Shown: positions 26,201 to 40,903 of the stretch, piece by piece | Layout: each line of letters begins with the position of its first letter | Position numbering within the stretch: position 1 is the stretch's first letter | Assembly: GCA_034509495.1 (NCBI GenBank) | Contig: CM067510.1 | Span: 32,234,250-32,298,249, forward strand | Direction: 5' to 3' | Length of the DNA: 64,000 nucleotides | Source of the DNA: Acestrorhynchus altus | Lineage: Eukaryota > Chordata > Actinopteri > Characiformes > Acestrorhynchidae | Notes under the pieces: model-generated | Database searches by the model: none | The model's input: the letters and a program-made list of their open reading frames with translations, nothing else | Told to the model about the DNA's origin: nothing | Made by a program: the position numbers and the translations under genes

Positions 26201-28876
26201 AGCCAAACTTCATGTATATCCATTAAAATGTTAATGTCATCAGATATGTTCCATCAGAAATTTCCCCATTAGCTACATGCTATTGCGAGTGCATTGGCAT
26301 GCTCAGTAAGAATCAGACAGATACTCCTCATTATAAGATACCACTAAAACCCAGAGAGGCTGCTGACTTCATGCTGCTGTGGCACCATCCAAATTGCATA
26401 TTGTGTAGATTTGACAGGAAGTGCCATGGACAGTGAAAACGGGAGCATGGGTTTGCAGAACTGTGCAGCCATTTATTTCTTGGATTTGTTTCTTTCTTTA
26501 TTGTTTCATATAAAAATGGAAGCATTATACGAGGGTTCCAGTGCTGTTGCCTTACAACCATAACAGCGTTTATTTGGACATGATTTCACTCTGTGAAATA
26601 CAACACGGGTCTCCATTCAGTGGGAGTCCTTTCATTTCCATTTAATGGATATTAACTCCAGCCAAACAAAGGCATGAATTGTTCCAGAAAATGTTCCTCA
26701 GCATCATTCTAAGGATGATTTTTTCTAATGACGCATGAATCTTTCACATTCTGAATGTTTGTTATTTCATCACAGCTCATTTTATGAGCTCACATGGCTG
26801 ATTTTGAGATATATATAAAATTTATATCAAAAATAATACACGAGTATCATTGTTAGTCTAATAATTCCAAATAACTCCTCAAAAGTCTTGCATTTTGAGC
26901 TCAGAAGCTCCTTGGATGATCAGTTTCCAACCAGATTTCTTTTTTAATTTTTTGTTTTAGTTCTAATTTGAAGGTGCAAGTAAATATTTAATAAAAAATT
27001 TTCAATCTATGAAAATATCCCACAAAATTAGCCTAGGTTTCTATAGGTTAAAGAACCATGTGTGCAGAACCTTTAAACATGCACCATGGGAAGGTTCTGT
27101 AGACCTCTTAAAGGTTCTTCACACTCACAGAGTACGAAGGACTTTTACTGTAAAGAATATAGACCCACCTGTCTTTAACCTCAGTCATCTTTGTCCTCAC
27201 TTTAAACTTGTCTTTTTTTGTTTTCGATTTTTCCGTCCTTTTCTCTTCCGATCATATACAGACTAGGTTTGCTTCCAGTAGTCTAACCGTCCAGCCCTGC
27301 CTCTGTCCCCAAACAATAGTACCTGTCCACTCCAGCTGAAAATTTGACCCAGGACCTGCTGGCAAACCCACCCTGTGCTTCATTCTGGTAATCTTGGTTC
27401 TTATCGTAGGCCAGTTTGATCGTTAAAATTGACAAATAAAGGAAACAATGTCCTGTATTGGCGGGAAAAACACGGGAAGTTTATATATTAACGTGGCCTG
27501 GTGCTTAGGGAACCTGCCAATTCCCTGAACTGGCAGGACATGACTGAAGTGCCCTTGAGCCAGGCACTCAACTTCCCAGCTTCTCCCTGGACACTGTGAA
27601 AAGGGGCTGCCCACCGCTCCTGGCACGTGTGCTCACTGCCCCCTAGAGTGTGAATTCAGTAATGTCTCCTTGTTTCACTGAGTGGATGGTTTAAAGGTAG
27701 AGGACAAATTCCCCTGTATTTACATTTATATCTTCAGCCCTGGCACAGTGCTCTAGACGGTGGGCTCTGGTCAGTTATCCATTGAGGTGTGCCATCAGCT
27801 ATCCTTAGTTGTTAGATAGCAGTGCTGCAGGAGAGTGCTGGATGCTCTTTCAGTGGTATGTATTGGACATTGCGGGGACAGTCGTACGAGTACACTGACA
27901 TTGTTTATTAGATTATTTTCCTCACCACAACGGAAACCTATACATTTCATTGGAAATGGATTACGGTTGCTTTAACGTTGGCTACTTCAGAAGACCAGCA
28001 CAATGAGATCGTTGATCGATTTTAGGTCATCTCTCCGCGACAGATTGTCAGCCTCACTACAATGTCATCTCTGGGACTTAATGTTCCCCTGCTGGCCCAC
28101 TTGACCTGTGACCAGGCCCCTTCTAATAAGAATTCCTGTTCTCGAACCACTGAATTAAGACCTACATCGCACTGGGCAGTGGATGTAACATTGTCTTCTT
28201 CATGTGGAATTTCTCCTTAATGAAGAAATCACTCTTGGTTATATAATGGTTTTGGCCCTGAAGCCTCTTCCATACTGTGTGGCTCCTTTCAGCCTCCTAA
28301 TTACTGAGCTCAGCCGGGCAGGATTGTGACATAAGAGTGTAATACATGATGTACAGTGACTGCCCAAGGTGGAGCTCATTAGATAAACAGATCTTTCCCT
28401 TATGGTCATGTATTGCACTAGGTTGTCCCCCAAAGCCCTTGAGGGACTCGCATGCGCTCCCGTCCTTGCGTGCCATCCTTAGTTTCTATAATACAAATCT
28501 GTTGTCATGGGAGAATTTGGAGGCCTGTCCAGCAGGGACAATGGGATGGATTGATGTGGAGCACCTGAGCAGCAGCGAGCTTCCCACTGAGGAGCCGCCA
28601 TTTATTAGCTTTAATTAAATCGCAGCGGAATTGCACGCGGCCCGCCGGTTCCCGATAACGACACAGGCTTTGCTTTTGAGAACGTGCTGTACACCTACGG
28701 AAATCCTCTATTTCCACCTGGCTTTTGAAGACCATAAAATAGGGGTATGATAAGCGAGGTGTGAGAGTTGTTCCATGAGAATAGGAAAGGATTCTTTTCA
28801 TAGCCGTGCAAACCTGAATTGATTTTGATTGATTTTTCCCAAACCAGCAGTAATCAGGCTAGGTTGGTGTAAGCGC

Positions 28877-28932
<56 letters not shown>

Positions 28933-29218
28933 TGCAGCCCATGGCTTTGGAAATAGCCTTCCAAAAGTTACTCGCTAGCAGCTGTAAAGCGGTTTCCCAG
29001 AATTGAATCGGGTTTTTATTAGACGAGGTGGGAGAGTACGGTGTGATGCTTCCGCACACTGCAGCCATTCTTCTAGAGGCTTGATGATCTAGTTCTTGTG
29101 ACAGATCCTCCAGGTTGTTTCATTTCATATTCTCTTTACAACACACACTATTTCACCTCCCACAAGCGGAGGTGGAGTTTTCATTTATAATGGAGTTTGC
29201 ATTAATAATAATAATAAC

Positions 29219-29263
<45 letters not shown>

Positions 29264-32200
29264 GTTGTTGTTGTTGTTGTTGTTATGATTAGTAGTATTA
29301 TTATGACTTAGATCTGTCAGCTTTTCGTTCATTAGACCACCTGTTCATCTATCCTTCAAATACACTGTTAAAAACAACAAATAGTCCACAATATATTATC
29401 CAGTCTAATGTGCTACCACTGTTTTGTACTACGACTTTAAAATTGGGGGAAAATTAGGATAATATTAAAAAACAAATGAGTTCAAGTGGAAAGTGAGTAT
29501 AGAGAACATTTGACCTGGTAGATCAACAAAATCATCACTTAGCTGCACTGAACTCTGTTAAATCAGCACTTCAGTCTCAACAAATCCACTGGTATCTCTT
29601 TTCAACATCACATGGACACACAGCGAAAGAACACGTCTCCAACCGTTAAGCATGGAGGTGGAGCAGTCGTGCTTTGGGGTTGTGTTGCAGCCAGAAAGCT
29701 GCATCAAAGGAGGAGATGCAGAGAAGAAGACAGCACCCACAACAACAGGCTGGTAGAAGATGGCCAGCATTTTGCTGCACACATTGAAGGACCTGAGCTT
29801 CCTCAGAAATGTGTTGTCCAGCAGTACATCCAGATATTTGTATGTCAACTGGCTCAACATTCTGACCCGTAATGGTAACGGGCCTGATTGGGGACTTCTT
29901 CCTTCTGAAGTCCACCACCATGGACTTGGTCAGATTAAGGAATAGATGGTTCTTTGGTCACCACTCTATAAAGCTGCTTACTAGGAAAGGGCTGACCTGT
30001 TGTCTGAGATGTAGCAGCACCAGCATTTCCAGGACCTTCTGGAGTCAGTGAGAGTGGCACAGAACCGCGGTACTCTTGGGCTGAATCCATCTGGCCCAGT
30101 TTTAGCTTCTCCTCACCTGGTTGGTTGTCACCTCTAGAGGTGGATGAGGGTCTTTGGAGAATGGCTGTGAGGGGATGGGGTGTGAGTAGGAGTTGGCAGT
30201 GTCCAAGCTGTCCCCCTACCGTTTGTGGCGTTTACTTACCAAAGGGGCAGCTACTAGGTACCAACAATTCCCTAAATGTGTCTCGTGGAAAAAAATGAAA
30301 CCTGGTGACCCAGAGTGGCTGAACCTCTGTTTGTTTTGCAGGGAAAATGAAGTTCTGAAGGTCCAGCTGAAGAAGTATGTGGGTGCTGTCCAAATGCTGA
30401 AGCGAGAAGGCAACCAGAGCATCGACTGTAAGTCAGACTGCATGTACACGAACCTGTTTGGCTTCTGCTCGTGTCATTTTCCACAACTCGGAGAGTAAAA
30501 GCGCAGAGTTTCTTTTTCATTAGCCTACTTTCTGAGCGCACCAACTTTTTCCGCCTGTCCTTCGGGGTTTTTAATAAAAGTTAATCTGCTGGAGGCTGAA
30601 AACATGCTGTGTGTAGGGTGTTCAGATAAGACCACTTTATCAAAGCCAAACAAGGCTAACTCTTGATTTCTAGGGAAAAAAAAACAACCGCTAATTGCGT
30701 TTTGGGGGGAAAAGGTAGTTATCAGTGGAGCCTGCTGAGTGAATACCCTCAGGCACTCTTTGACCGCCCCTAGAGGCCCACGGTGTGGAACCGACCACAA
30801 TAATTGTCTAATAAAAGTATTGTTTTATGGAAATGGAGCTCAAAGTGCTTTATTATTTCTGTGACCACGAATAACTTAGAGGCGTTTGAACCGTTTCGGT
30901 GCGGATTTGACGTGACACTTCATGAAGAGAGCAGTTCACTGCGGTGTCTTTATTTGACTTCTGGATGCTGTGTTCGGTGAACGATGAGGATAAGTCTGCT
31001 AGAGGCTCGAAATCACATGCGAGTGGTCTCTCTGTACAGTTCAGCACCTCTCCTCTTCATATGTAGAGAATTCCAATGACACGAACATCACTTCTCCAGC
31101 AAGCCGCTTGAAAAGCAGGGCTGTCAGATTCCCTGGATTACAAGTCTGATTTGAAAGCACCGCGTACGTGTGTGAAATGTAAAGATCGTGGACCAGAGCC
31201 GCACCTCTCACACCGCAGCTTCCAGTGCTAATTGCAAAAACCTGTGTGCGATTGTGTGTGTTTTAGGGCTTTGTTAGAGTCACGTCATGCTTTTGTTTTG
31301 AGGTGTTGTGCTTCTCTAATGGGTTTGATGTGTGTTTGTGTTTCTCTTGTCATGGCGCTTCACCGAGTGATGGTGGAAATCACATTTGTTTAATGATCTG
31401 AGGGTCGCAGGCTTGAATCCTGGGTCTCGCTGCTTGCCGTCAGGAGCCGGGGCCTGAGAGAGCAAAATTGGACATGCTCTCTCTGGTTGGTTAGATGGCG
31501 CTCTCTCCCCACATCCCCCTCAACTCCCAAACTGGCTCTGGTATCAGAGCTGGGGACCTGGCGCCGGCGGTGGCTCTTCACATGCATCCTATGTGATGGG
31601 GAGTCGGGAATTGGCTCTTCCAAGTTGAGGGGAAGAATTGAGAGGGGGAAAAAATCACGGTTGTACACGGTTGTCCAAATTTTAGTCATTTTTAAAAGTA
31701 GTTTTCCTTTCAAATAATGCACGGAAATTAAAATCTGCCAAGAGATTTAGCCTTCTTTGGAAACTGGTGTAATATTTACGTTTAATTAATGTATAAACAC
31801 AACTTCACTGTGATGTTATCATGTCATTATGCACTTATTACACTTACAGAAAGTCAAGTGCTACAGTTATTATACTGGGATCCAAGCTTCGAGTGCAGTA
31901 ATGGAGCCTAGAAAAGAAAAAAGATGGAAGAATAAATATATAAAAGCTTTGAGAAGAAGCTCGGTAGCTTTTTGTGGGTAAGGACATGGTAACATCATGG
32001 CAACAAGATTATTCATCCATTAACTGAATGTAAATTTTGTATTTCAATAATTAATCAGTAAAAAAAATAGTAAAATAATGGTAACAAGTTGTATTTACCT
32101 GATCTTTATTTACATGTTTGCTATGAGCTGTAGTGGTAGTCAGTAATACATTCTTAATAATTGAAGAATTTCATTGTAATTGGCTAGAAAATCAATTTTA

Positions 32201-32823
32201 TTACCAGCTTGTTACGGCAACAATGATGATTTATTCAGTAACTTCTAGGAAATGTGACATTAATTTAATGCATAAATAAAGCTTGATATTATCATATCAT
32301 ATATATTTTACCAAAGATCACTGTATCACTGTATCACTGGTGGCCTGTACTCTGTGCAGCTGTTGTGGGGACCCTCTCTCTTGTGCAGGCCTGATGATTT
32401 AGATGTTGTTTGATATGTGACTGGTTTACACGGACAGTTATTTCCTTTGGAAAAGTAAAAGATCCCACATTTGTCCTAATTGTTCACATGGCTGTTTCCT
32501 GTAAATGACTTATTCGTTGTTTATCTCTGATGGTAACGTTGATGCAGTAGAATCACCACCGTCAGACTAACGTTCTCGTGACCACAGAAGGAACAGGAAC
32601 TTTTCTGGTGTGTGTTTTTCATGTGTGTTTTGTGTGCACGCCAACGAGTGCGCTCAGAGAGGTGTGATCCGGTCGAGAGGCCCCAGTGAGATTCCTAATA
32701 ACGAACCTTTATCCAGCCGTGCGTGTGCTGTCCACGAAGCCCCTCACGGCCGACGTGATCACAACAGGTTCTGCCCGTCAATTGAAATCTCCCGATTTTG
32801 CTGCCATGTGTTGTTCTCCCTGC

Positions 32824-32856
<33 letters not shown>

Positions 32857-35800
32857 TCTCACTCTTTCTCTTGCGAACTCCCTTTCTTTCACTCTCTCTC
32901 GCTGTCTGCTCTCGCACTCTCACTCTCCTCTTGCTTCTCTCTCTTGCGCTATCTCACTTTCTCTCGCTCTTTTTCTTGCTCTCTCTCTCCCTCCCTCCCT
33001 CCCTCCCTCTCTGTGCTTCATGCCTGCTGCACTAATGACGCCTTACAGTAACTCGCTTTGCTTTGATGTGGAGTAGCAGCTGAAAGAGATGATGGAAGAC
33101 ACCAAATTGATGCACAGGAATGCAATGCAGGGCTTCTTTTAACATCCTGTCGGAGTGCTCACCTCAGCCGGGGCTTTTTGAAACTCCTCATTCTATTCTT
33201 TCTTTTTCTGACACGCTGCCATGTTTTTGAATGTCAGTTCTGTCTCAAAGTCGAGCCGTCTCCCATGCCGGCATGTCTCCGTGTTTATTTCCATCAACCC
33301 CTCTGTCGATTAAGCGCTCCGCCGTGCTGTCGCCCGACAGAAAAGGCGATAGAGTGGAGCTCTCTCGTCGCCTCATCATCTTCTCCTTTTATTAAACATT
33401 GTAAATAAGCAGGGAAATCATGTCCATGAGCGTGTCTAAGTGGCCTGTCAGTTGCAGAGGGGTTTGAGGGTTGGGTAGGGGGGTGAGGGGATGTTTTTGA
33501 GTAGCTCTGCTCCTCTGTGAAGTTTATCTGGGTCAGGAGGGAGCGTTCGCTGCCGGGAATACCCCAGAGGAGTCGTCGTGTGTAGTGTATAGTGTGCTGG
33601 ACTGCCAACACCGAGCTCCAGTGCAACTGTCTGCAAGTATCTTCTAATGAGAATTGATAGCCTGGAGGTTTTCATTTGAGCGGTCATTTGTCCCTCTCAG
33701 TAGATTTTTTAGGGTTGCAACAGTTTGTCAAAGTAAGCTTATTTTGAGACACTGAATATGGATTAAAGTCATAAAAATAAAAGCCATCTGTAGTCAGTGT
33801 TTATGATGGCTGAGAAAACCCTTCCACCCATGGAATAGAAAGGCACAGTGCTGGTATTTTTTGCAATGTAAATAATGTTTATCTACAATAAATATTTAAA
33901 AGAAATTAAAAAAATTGGTTGGCCCTTGTTGGTCCAGTGGCCCTTGAAGCACTGTCTTGGGGTGTGCCAGCACATCCTCTGGGGAGGCATTAGTCCAGAG
34001 TGGGCCAGCGATGGCAAACATTTATTAAATATAAGTAAAAATTGAGAGGTCAGTCATTTTCAGGCTATTAAAACCATAGAAATATTAATTGTCAGTTTGA
34101 GAAAACACAGCTATAAGGTTTAATCTGCATTCTTAGAGGTTTCCCCAGAACAACTTAGCACACAGCACATCCCTAAAACGTGTGTTAATCAACGGTGTGG
34201 GCTGTGTTAAGTTCACTGGTCATACCGGCAATGTGGTTGCTCGTTTAAGCTCTGTGTGCTAGTTTAAATTCCTCGTTCTAGTTGAAGCACCATGAGCTCG
34301 GGTTTTTCCCGCATCATTTGCTCAAACAGTGTGGAAATGTTGTTTTTTTCACATTTTCAAAAACTGCACCAATTTGATTGAATTGAAAAATTTAGTGCCA
34401 TGTCACAAACTGTTGTGAAGGCAAAGTGCTTCCGGAAGGCGGCTCTCCACTACACAGGAAAGGCTGAGGGCCATCTGCTCCTTTACACCATGGGAAAAGA
34501 AATTGCTTGTGATGAATGAAGCAGTTGGAGTAAGGTGGCTAACATCATTAGGTGAAATGAAGTAGCTTTAGTCATCAGGTAAAATAATGTTGTGGCTGTG
34601 TCTTGTTGGAATAGCTTTGCCTTTGAGGTGATTCATTTCTGTATACTGTGAGAGAGTCAACCATTTTGAAAAACCTCAAATGTTTTGAGGTTCAAGGTTC
34701 AAGGCCCTATCTGGGTGCAGATTCCATGTTCTCCAATGAATTTGTGTGATATCAGTTTGATCTGGGTGATATATCAATTTTTATATATCGGGATATAGCA
34801 TGCAAGTCCAATATGGGCTGAGTGATATCGATATTTATATTTATATCGGGATAGAAACAGAGCAGGATATGGGCTGAGCGATATATATCGATATTTATAT
34901 TTATATCGGGAAATAAACAGAGCGGGATACGGGCTGAGTGATATATCGATATTAATATTTATATCGGGATATAAACAGAGCAGGATACAGTCTGAGTGAT
35001 ATATTGATATTTATATTTATATCAGAATATAAACAGAGCGGGATACGGGCTGAGTGATATATCGATATTTATATCTATATCGGGATGTAAACAGAAAGGG
35101 ATACGGGCTGAGCGATATATCGATATTTATATTTATATCGGAATATAAACAGAGTGGGATATGGGATGAGCGATATATCTATTTATATCTATATCAGGAT
35201 ATAAACAGAGCAGGATACAGGTTGAGTGATATATCGATATTTATATCTATATCGGGATGTAAACAGAGCGGGATACGGGCTGAGTGATATATCGATCCTG
35301 GAACGACCAGATCTGAACTTTGAATAATGACAGTGATGATGATGTAGTGATGGGGCTCGGGGACACGAACTACAGAAGGTTCAACTAGTCATCAATAGAA
35401 AGATTTCTGATGGATTTCTAGTGATTATTTGCAGCCTTTCATTTATTTGTGCCTTGTTGGCCCAAAGACTCTGATATCTGGATGTGGTTTGTGCCAGTAA
35501 GTAACAACGAATGAATAAACATTCACTAGGCCTTCATTTCACCGCTGACAGCCACACTTAATGAATCAACGAAGGCCATTATTCACCAGCCTAACCCGGA
35601 AGAGCGTTAATAATTTCATCTTTCAAATTCATTACACACTGGCTCTCATTTCCCCTGGCGGCCTGCTAAGGATAGCCGGTTTGTTCCGCCGTTCTCTGTT
35701 CTGGCTCAGAGTGCCGGGGGAATGTGGGTTATTGTGTTTACTTTGACTAATGCAGACCCCTGGCGAGCATGGGGTGGGGACTCCTCTTTATTTATCAAAG

Positions 35801-36267
35801 GGGTGTGTGTGGTGGAGAGAAGGTGGGAAAGCCAGGTGGCCCGCTGTCCAGGAGATCACGTCCCTCTCACCTGTTAAAGAACGGTGTTAATGAACATTTT
35901 AATCATCACCTGCAGGTTAAACAGCGGACCCGACAGCACCCCCTCCCCTCTCTTCATCGGTTATTGCATCGGCCCTCTCTCCCCGCTGATGGAATGAACG
36001 GTCAGGCTGACGGCCGGGAGCCCTCGGGAGGGGCACCTGGATGGGCTCTCGGCGATGAGCTGTCTGCCCTGCTCCCGTCACCCACAGCTATTTTTCATCT
36101 CCTCCTCCGTCAATCCTTCAACACCTCCACAGGTGCTGCCCCGCAGCTATGCACTACCTTCTGGTCTCGCAGGTCTACACAATACAGGACCTCCACTCAC
36201 CCGACATCAGTCACAGCATGAAGGCAGGAGTGAATTTGTGATTCTGGTTCTGCTCTGGCTTCAGATC

Positions 36268-36300
<33 letters not shown>

Positions 36301-39300
36301 CGAGAGAGAGAATGAAGCAGCAAGATTGTAAGAGGAATTGTATTTCTCCACTATATTACCCCAGACATCTCGCCCACAAATCCCCTGAATTATCAGCGTG
36401 ACTTCTGACTGCAAGACTGATCTGCCTGATTTTAAATCTGCCATAAAGAGCTGGATAAATTGGAGACTTAATGACGAAGGTGATCGATATAGCAAAAAAT
36501 ATAACCTAATGATATGTTATTAAATAGGAGATATAAACAGAGCGGGATACGGGCTGAACGATATATCGATATTTATATCTATATCGGGATATAAACAGAG
36601 CGGGATACGGGCTGAGCGATATATCAGTATTTATATCTATATCGGGATATAAACAGAGCGGGATACGGGCTGAGCGATATATCGATATTTATATCTATAT
36701 CGGGATATAAAGAGAGTGGGATACAGGCTGAGCGATATATCAGTATTTATATCTATATCAGAATATAAACAGAGCGGGATACGGGCCGAGCGATAAATCA
36801 ATATTTATATCTATATCGGGATATAAACAGAGTGGGATACGGGCTGATCGTTACATCGATATTTATATCGGGATATAAACAGAGCATTATAAACTGCTAT
36901 TCAAATACTGAGTGATTTTTAAGCACTGACTTTGTCCACAATGTCCACTTTTGCATCACAATAACAATAATTGTGATATAATATTGTCGTATTGTCCACC
37001 CCTACCTCCCTATGAAAGGATCAAATACAAACTCCTTTGTTTTGACCTCCTTTTGGGGCAGTCTGGGGTGAAGAGCGGTCAGCGAACTCAAGCTGTCTGC
37101 CCGGCGTGCCTGCAGTTTATCTACTGTTACTGAGATGAAGAAGGACTTTGGAGCCCAGCTCCACGCTGAGGTCCTCTGATGACTCTCGGTAGGTGTTCAG
37201 CGGGCGGAGAAGCTGGTGCTGCTGTTGTAATCAAAGAGCATCTGCCTGCGCGTCTTGCCCGTCCTCGGGCCTCCACTATGCTGATAGAATAAAGACCTCG
37301 GTGGCACTCGTGACTATTTTGCACTAATCAGGCTGATAGGCCCGAGGACGTGCACGTGGCCGTTATCTTCTCGGACTGGAGGAGTCTAGTTAACATTGCA
37401 GCCGGGCTGCTGAGGTGAAGGCCACTGGCGAGGGTTGCATTCTTAATGTCCCTTTAGCTTATCTTCATTTAAATGTGATGGTTTGATAGAAAGTCACATT
37501 CACACGTCTTTCTTCTTGCTGCCGGTGCAGCTGATCAGACACGGTAAGTCTTATCTGGGCAGTGAGAGTTTAATCTAATATTAGAAGAAACACTAATAAC
37601 ACTCCTATGGAACGTAGTGCTTTTCCATCACTGTGTTCATTAAACATCTCCAAAGTTCTCCTCATGGGACTCTAGTGTTATTTATAGTCTCCTCAACACC
37701 TGCTTTGGTGAAATCAATGCTTAGTGATGTTAAATCAGTTGCACATCCCGGTGCTGACTAGGGGGGGCATCTTGAAGAAACCTGGAACTAAGCTTTGTTC
37801 TTCAGACCAACTCAGAAGATCTCCAATACTTTGTTCAGAATGAGTCTTCGTCCTCTTTACTGTATTACTGTTGACCTGCATGTTGGGTTTTTCTTTCCTC
37901 CAAAAGAAAGTAAAAAACAAAAAAACACAAAAACGGTGAAAACGTCCCACAGAATTGGCCTGGAGTTCTGGAAGTTATGGGTTTTAAGGAAAGTCAGAAC
38001 TAGTGGTAGTTTTTTTGAGTTTCTCTTTGTTCCTGTTTTTTTTCTGTTCATCTTCGAGTAAAGCCGTGGAATTAGGCTTGTTAATTTGCTGTGTGAAAGC
38101 CACATCAAGACGTTTCATAAACAGCTTAATATAGTCCTTTTAAGTGCGTTGTGGGCTGCAGTAATCTGGCTGCGTCCTACAGAAAGCTGTGCTGTAGCTT
38201 CAGGGCCGACTGGCTAATATTATTTCTCATCATGGCTTTCAACTCGCAGGGCTTTACAGGTCCCCATAGGGCCTTCAGTAGCTTACCTTTAGACTGAAGA
38301 CAAAGCTCAGAGATGTTCAGTAGGGGGGGCATCAGCATTTGGTTTCTGACGTAGGTGTGAGCTGTTAATAACAGGAGATTAGTTGGTGGATGTTGCTTCT
38401 CTGAGCAGAGATTTTGGAGCAGGTTCCTGATGAAAAGTGATGGTCATAGTTCAGAAATAGCCTTCACTCGGTCTTTGCCCCTCAACAGTGTCTGATCGTC
38501 CCAAACATGTTAACACGGTGTTGATGCCTTTTTGTTATTGATGACCTTTTCCGCTACGCAGGTCTATTTTCCGTGATTTACAGTTGGAGTAAACCGTCAC
38601 GTATATATATCGTCACCGTCAAATGAAAACAATAGAAATCGTCACTGCTTATCCATGGTTTCAACCCTGTAGCTGCTCTGTAGGTACAGGGGTTGGACAA
38701 TGAAACTGAAACACCGGTCATTGTAGTGGGAGGTTTCACGGCTAAATTGGAGCAGCCTGGTGGTCAATCTTCATTAACTGCACCAGTAAGAGCAGAGTGT
38801 GAAGGTTCAATCAGCAGGTAAGAGCACAGTTATGCTCAAAATATTGTAATGCACACAACATTATGGGGGACATACCAGAGTTCAAAAGAGGACAAATTGT
38901 TGGTGCATCTGTGACCAAGACAGCAAGTCTTTGTGATGTATCAAGAGCCACGGTATCCAGGGTAACGTCAGCATCACCAAGAAGGACCAACCACATCCAA
39001 CAGGATTAACTGTGGACGCGAGAGGAAGCTGTCTGAAAGGGATGTTGGGGTGTTAACGAGGATTGTATTCAAAAAATGTCCGTCCCAAGACGAATTGACT
39101 CTGTATTGGCCGCAAAAGGAGGCCCTAGTTCACCAAACTAATCAATGATTGTGGTCTAAAACCAGGTGTTTCAGTTTCATTGTCCAACCCCTGTAATTCT
39201 GAATGAACAGACCAATAGAAATGCTTTATTTTACATGAACTTCCATTCAAACTCAAGATACATTTACCCTCTTCTGTGAAGTCACCATTTGGACATTCTC

Positions 39301-40829
39301 TACATGTTTTTCTTTGGATAGCGACGGTATGCATGTTCGAGGAAGGTCAAGCTTCAGAAAGACTGCGCAGGGTGTAATAATGCATGTATGAGCTAGAATT
39401 GAATTGTCCACTTGAGGGAACTGTGAGCTATCAAGGCAAGTAAAGTCTGGATTTCCATGGGATTGTAGTGGATTTACAAGTATTTCTATGGTAACTGTAG
39501 TCTTGTTCTTCCTCTCCTTATGTCCCTCTCTCTGTCTGTCTGCTTCTCCTTTATTCATCACTTTAGCTGTATTCTCAAGTCCACCTTAAATATACGTTAG
39601 GGCTGCTCTGTATGTTTCAGCACTTGCTGTGTCCAGTAATCCCATTGCAGGACGTGCAGCGTGGCATATAAGGGATGTTTCGAATGCATCAGAAAGAGGC
39701 TGGAACTGCTTGAGAAAGAGGTTTGCACTCTTCTCATTTTTCCATTTCCTATCTACCAGAGACAGATCATATCTGGCCAGTATCATTTATTTTACTCCAG
39801 TCTGGGCTTCGCAGAGTGTATTAGTGATATCATGGCGCTGGATCATTGATCATTAAAGCTGCTGTGGCCGTTTACGATCCGATCAGCAACGTTCCTGTTA
39901 TGACCCGTCTTTGGACAACACTGCAAACAAGCCCCTCCCCCAAACCACTAAAGCTGCTGTGGCCATTAAGGATCCGACCAGCAACGTTCCTGTTCTAACC
40001 TGTCGGCGTGTTTGGACAGTGGTGCAAGACTATACCACCTACCTCAGGGGGCACTGAAAAACAGTCTTTTATACTGGGCAGCTGTGGCCTGCTGGTTGGG
40101 GAACCAGCCTTGTGACTGGAAGGTTGCCAGTTCAATTCCCTGAACTGGCAGGAAATGATGGAAGCAAGCCTCTTAAATCCCCAGGTGCTCCTTGAACATC
40201 GCGGATAGGGCTGCCCACCACTCCGGGCACGTGTGCTCACTGCCACCTAGTGTGTGAATTCAGTAGTGCGTGTGTGTGTGTGTATATCACTGTGTGGATG
40301 GGTTAAATGTGTGCGTCTATGGGACACCGCGAGTGTCTTTTCGTGTCTTGTCTCGTAGAAAGCCCCTGTGTTTAGCTGTTAATGCTGTTTTTGACGCTGT
40401 TGTCGGACCGCAAGCAATGATTCCAGCGCTATACCCTTTATTTTACGGCACAGTGAAGGAAGCAGGTCAAGTGCAAGAATAGTGTTTTATTCTAGCTAAC
40501 GTTCCACATTTCTGTCTTTTGAAATCGGTTTAATGCATCAATTCCGTGATTCATTCTGCGTTCTCCGCATTGCAGAACTCGCAGGGCCCAAACTTGATTT
40601 ATGCAAATATAAAACCATTGATGGTAAGAGGTGAGAAATCATGTTTACAGTGACTAACTTACAGGAAGGGAATCTGCCATGAAGGAGTCGTCTGCTCGCA
40701 CTGGGGACTCATTTTCCTAAGATCCGATCCGGAGTGGTTTGGGAATGTTCCTGAGTTTTCTGAGCAGTGTGTGTTTTTCTGTGCTGTAGATCACTTTTGA
40801 TTTATTTGCTCTAGAACTGCCTACACAAA

Positions 40830-40903
<74 letters not shown>

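Larger units (their letters stand above)
21295..30341 (+). other. snx29: Intron 12 of snx29 (9.0 kb)
   Basis: It contains the four-unit GC-rich minisatellite (21812-21990), a degenerate G-rich minisatellite (22075-22500), a CA microsatellite (about 23198-23225), a Tc1-like relic (23870-24765), a short tandem duplication (25705-25812), a SINE (27494-27705), an AC microsatellite (28882-28930), an AAT/ATT/TTG microsatellite (29198-29283) and joined Tc1 and LINE relics (29590-29945). No host exon was seen in 22500-23190, 25815-27490 or 27705-28870. Confidence 0.8.

Noticed and set aside
32610..33076. Overlapping Ser/Leu-rich plus-strand ORFs of up to 141 codons
   Set aside because: They are produced by a CT-rich simple repeat tract.
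35769..36221. 150-codon plus-strand ORF in intron 13
   Set aside because: No recognisable domain, GC-rich local composition that favours open frames, no match to a family I know, and no splice context fitting snx29.
40080..40320. Possible tRNA gene from A- and B-box-like motifs (also at 6570, 27494 and 31390)
   Set aside because: No cloverleaf or anticodon arm can be formed, and the same tails follow each copy; they are SINEs.
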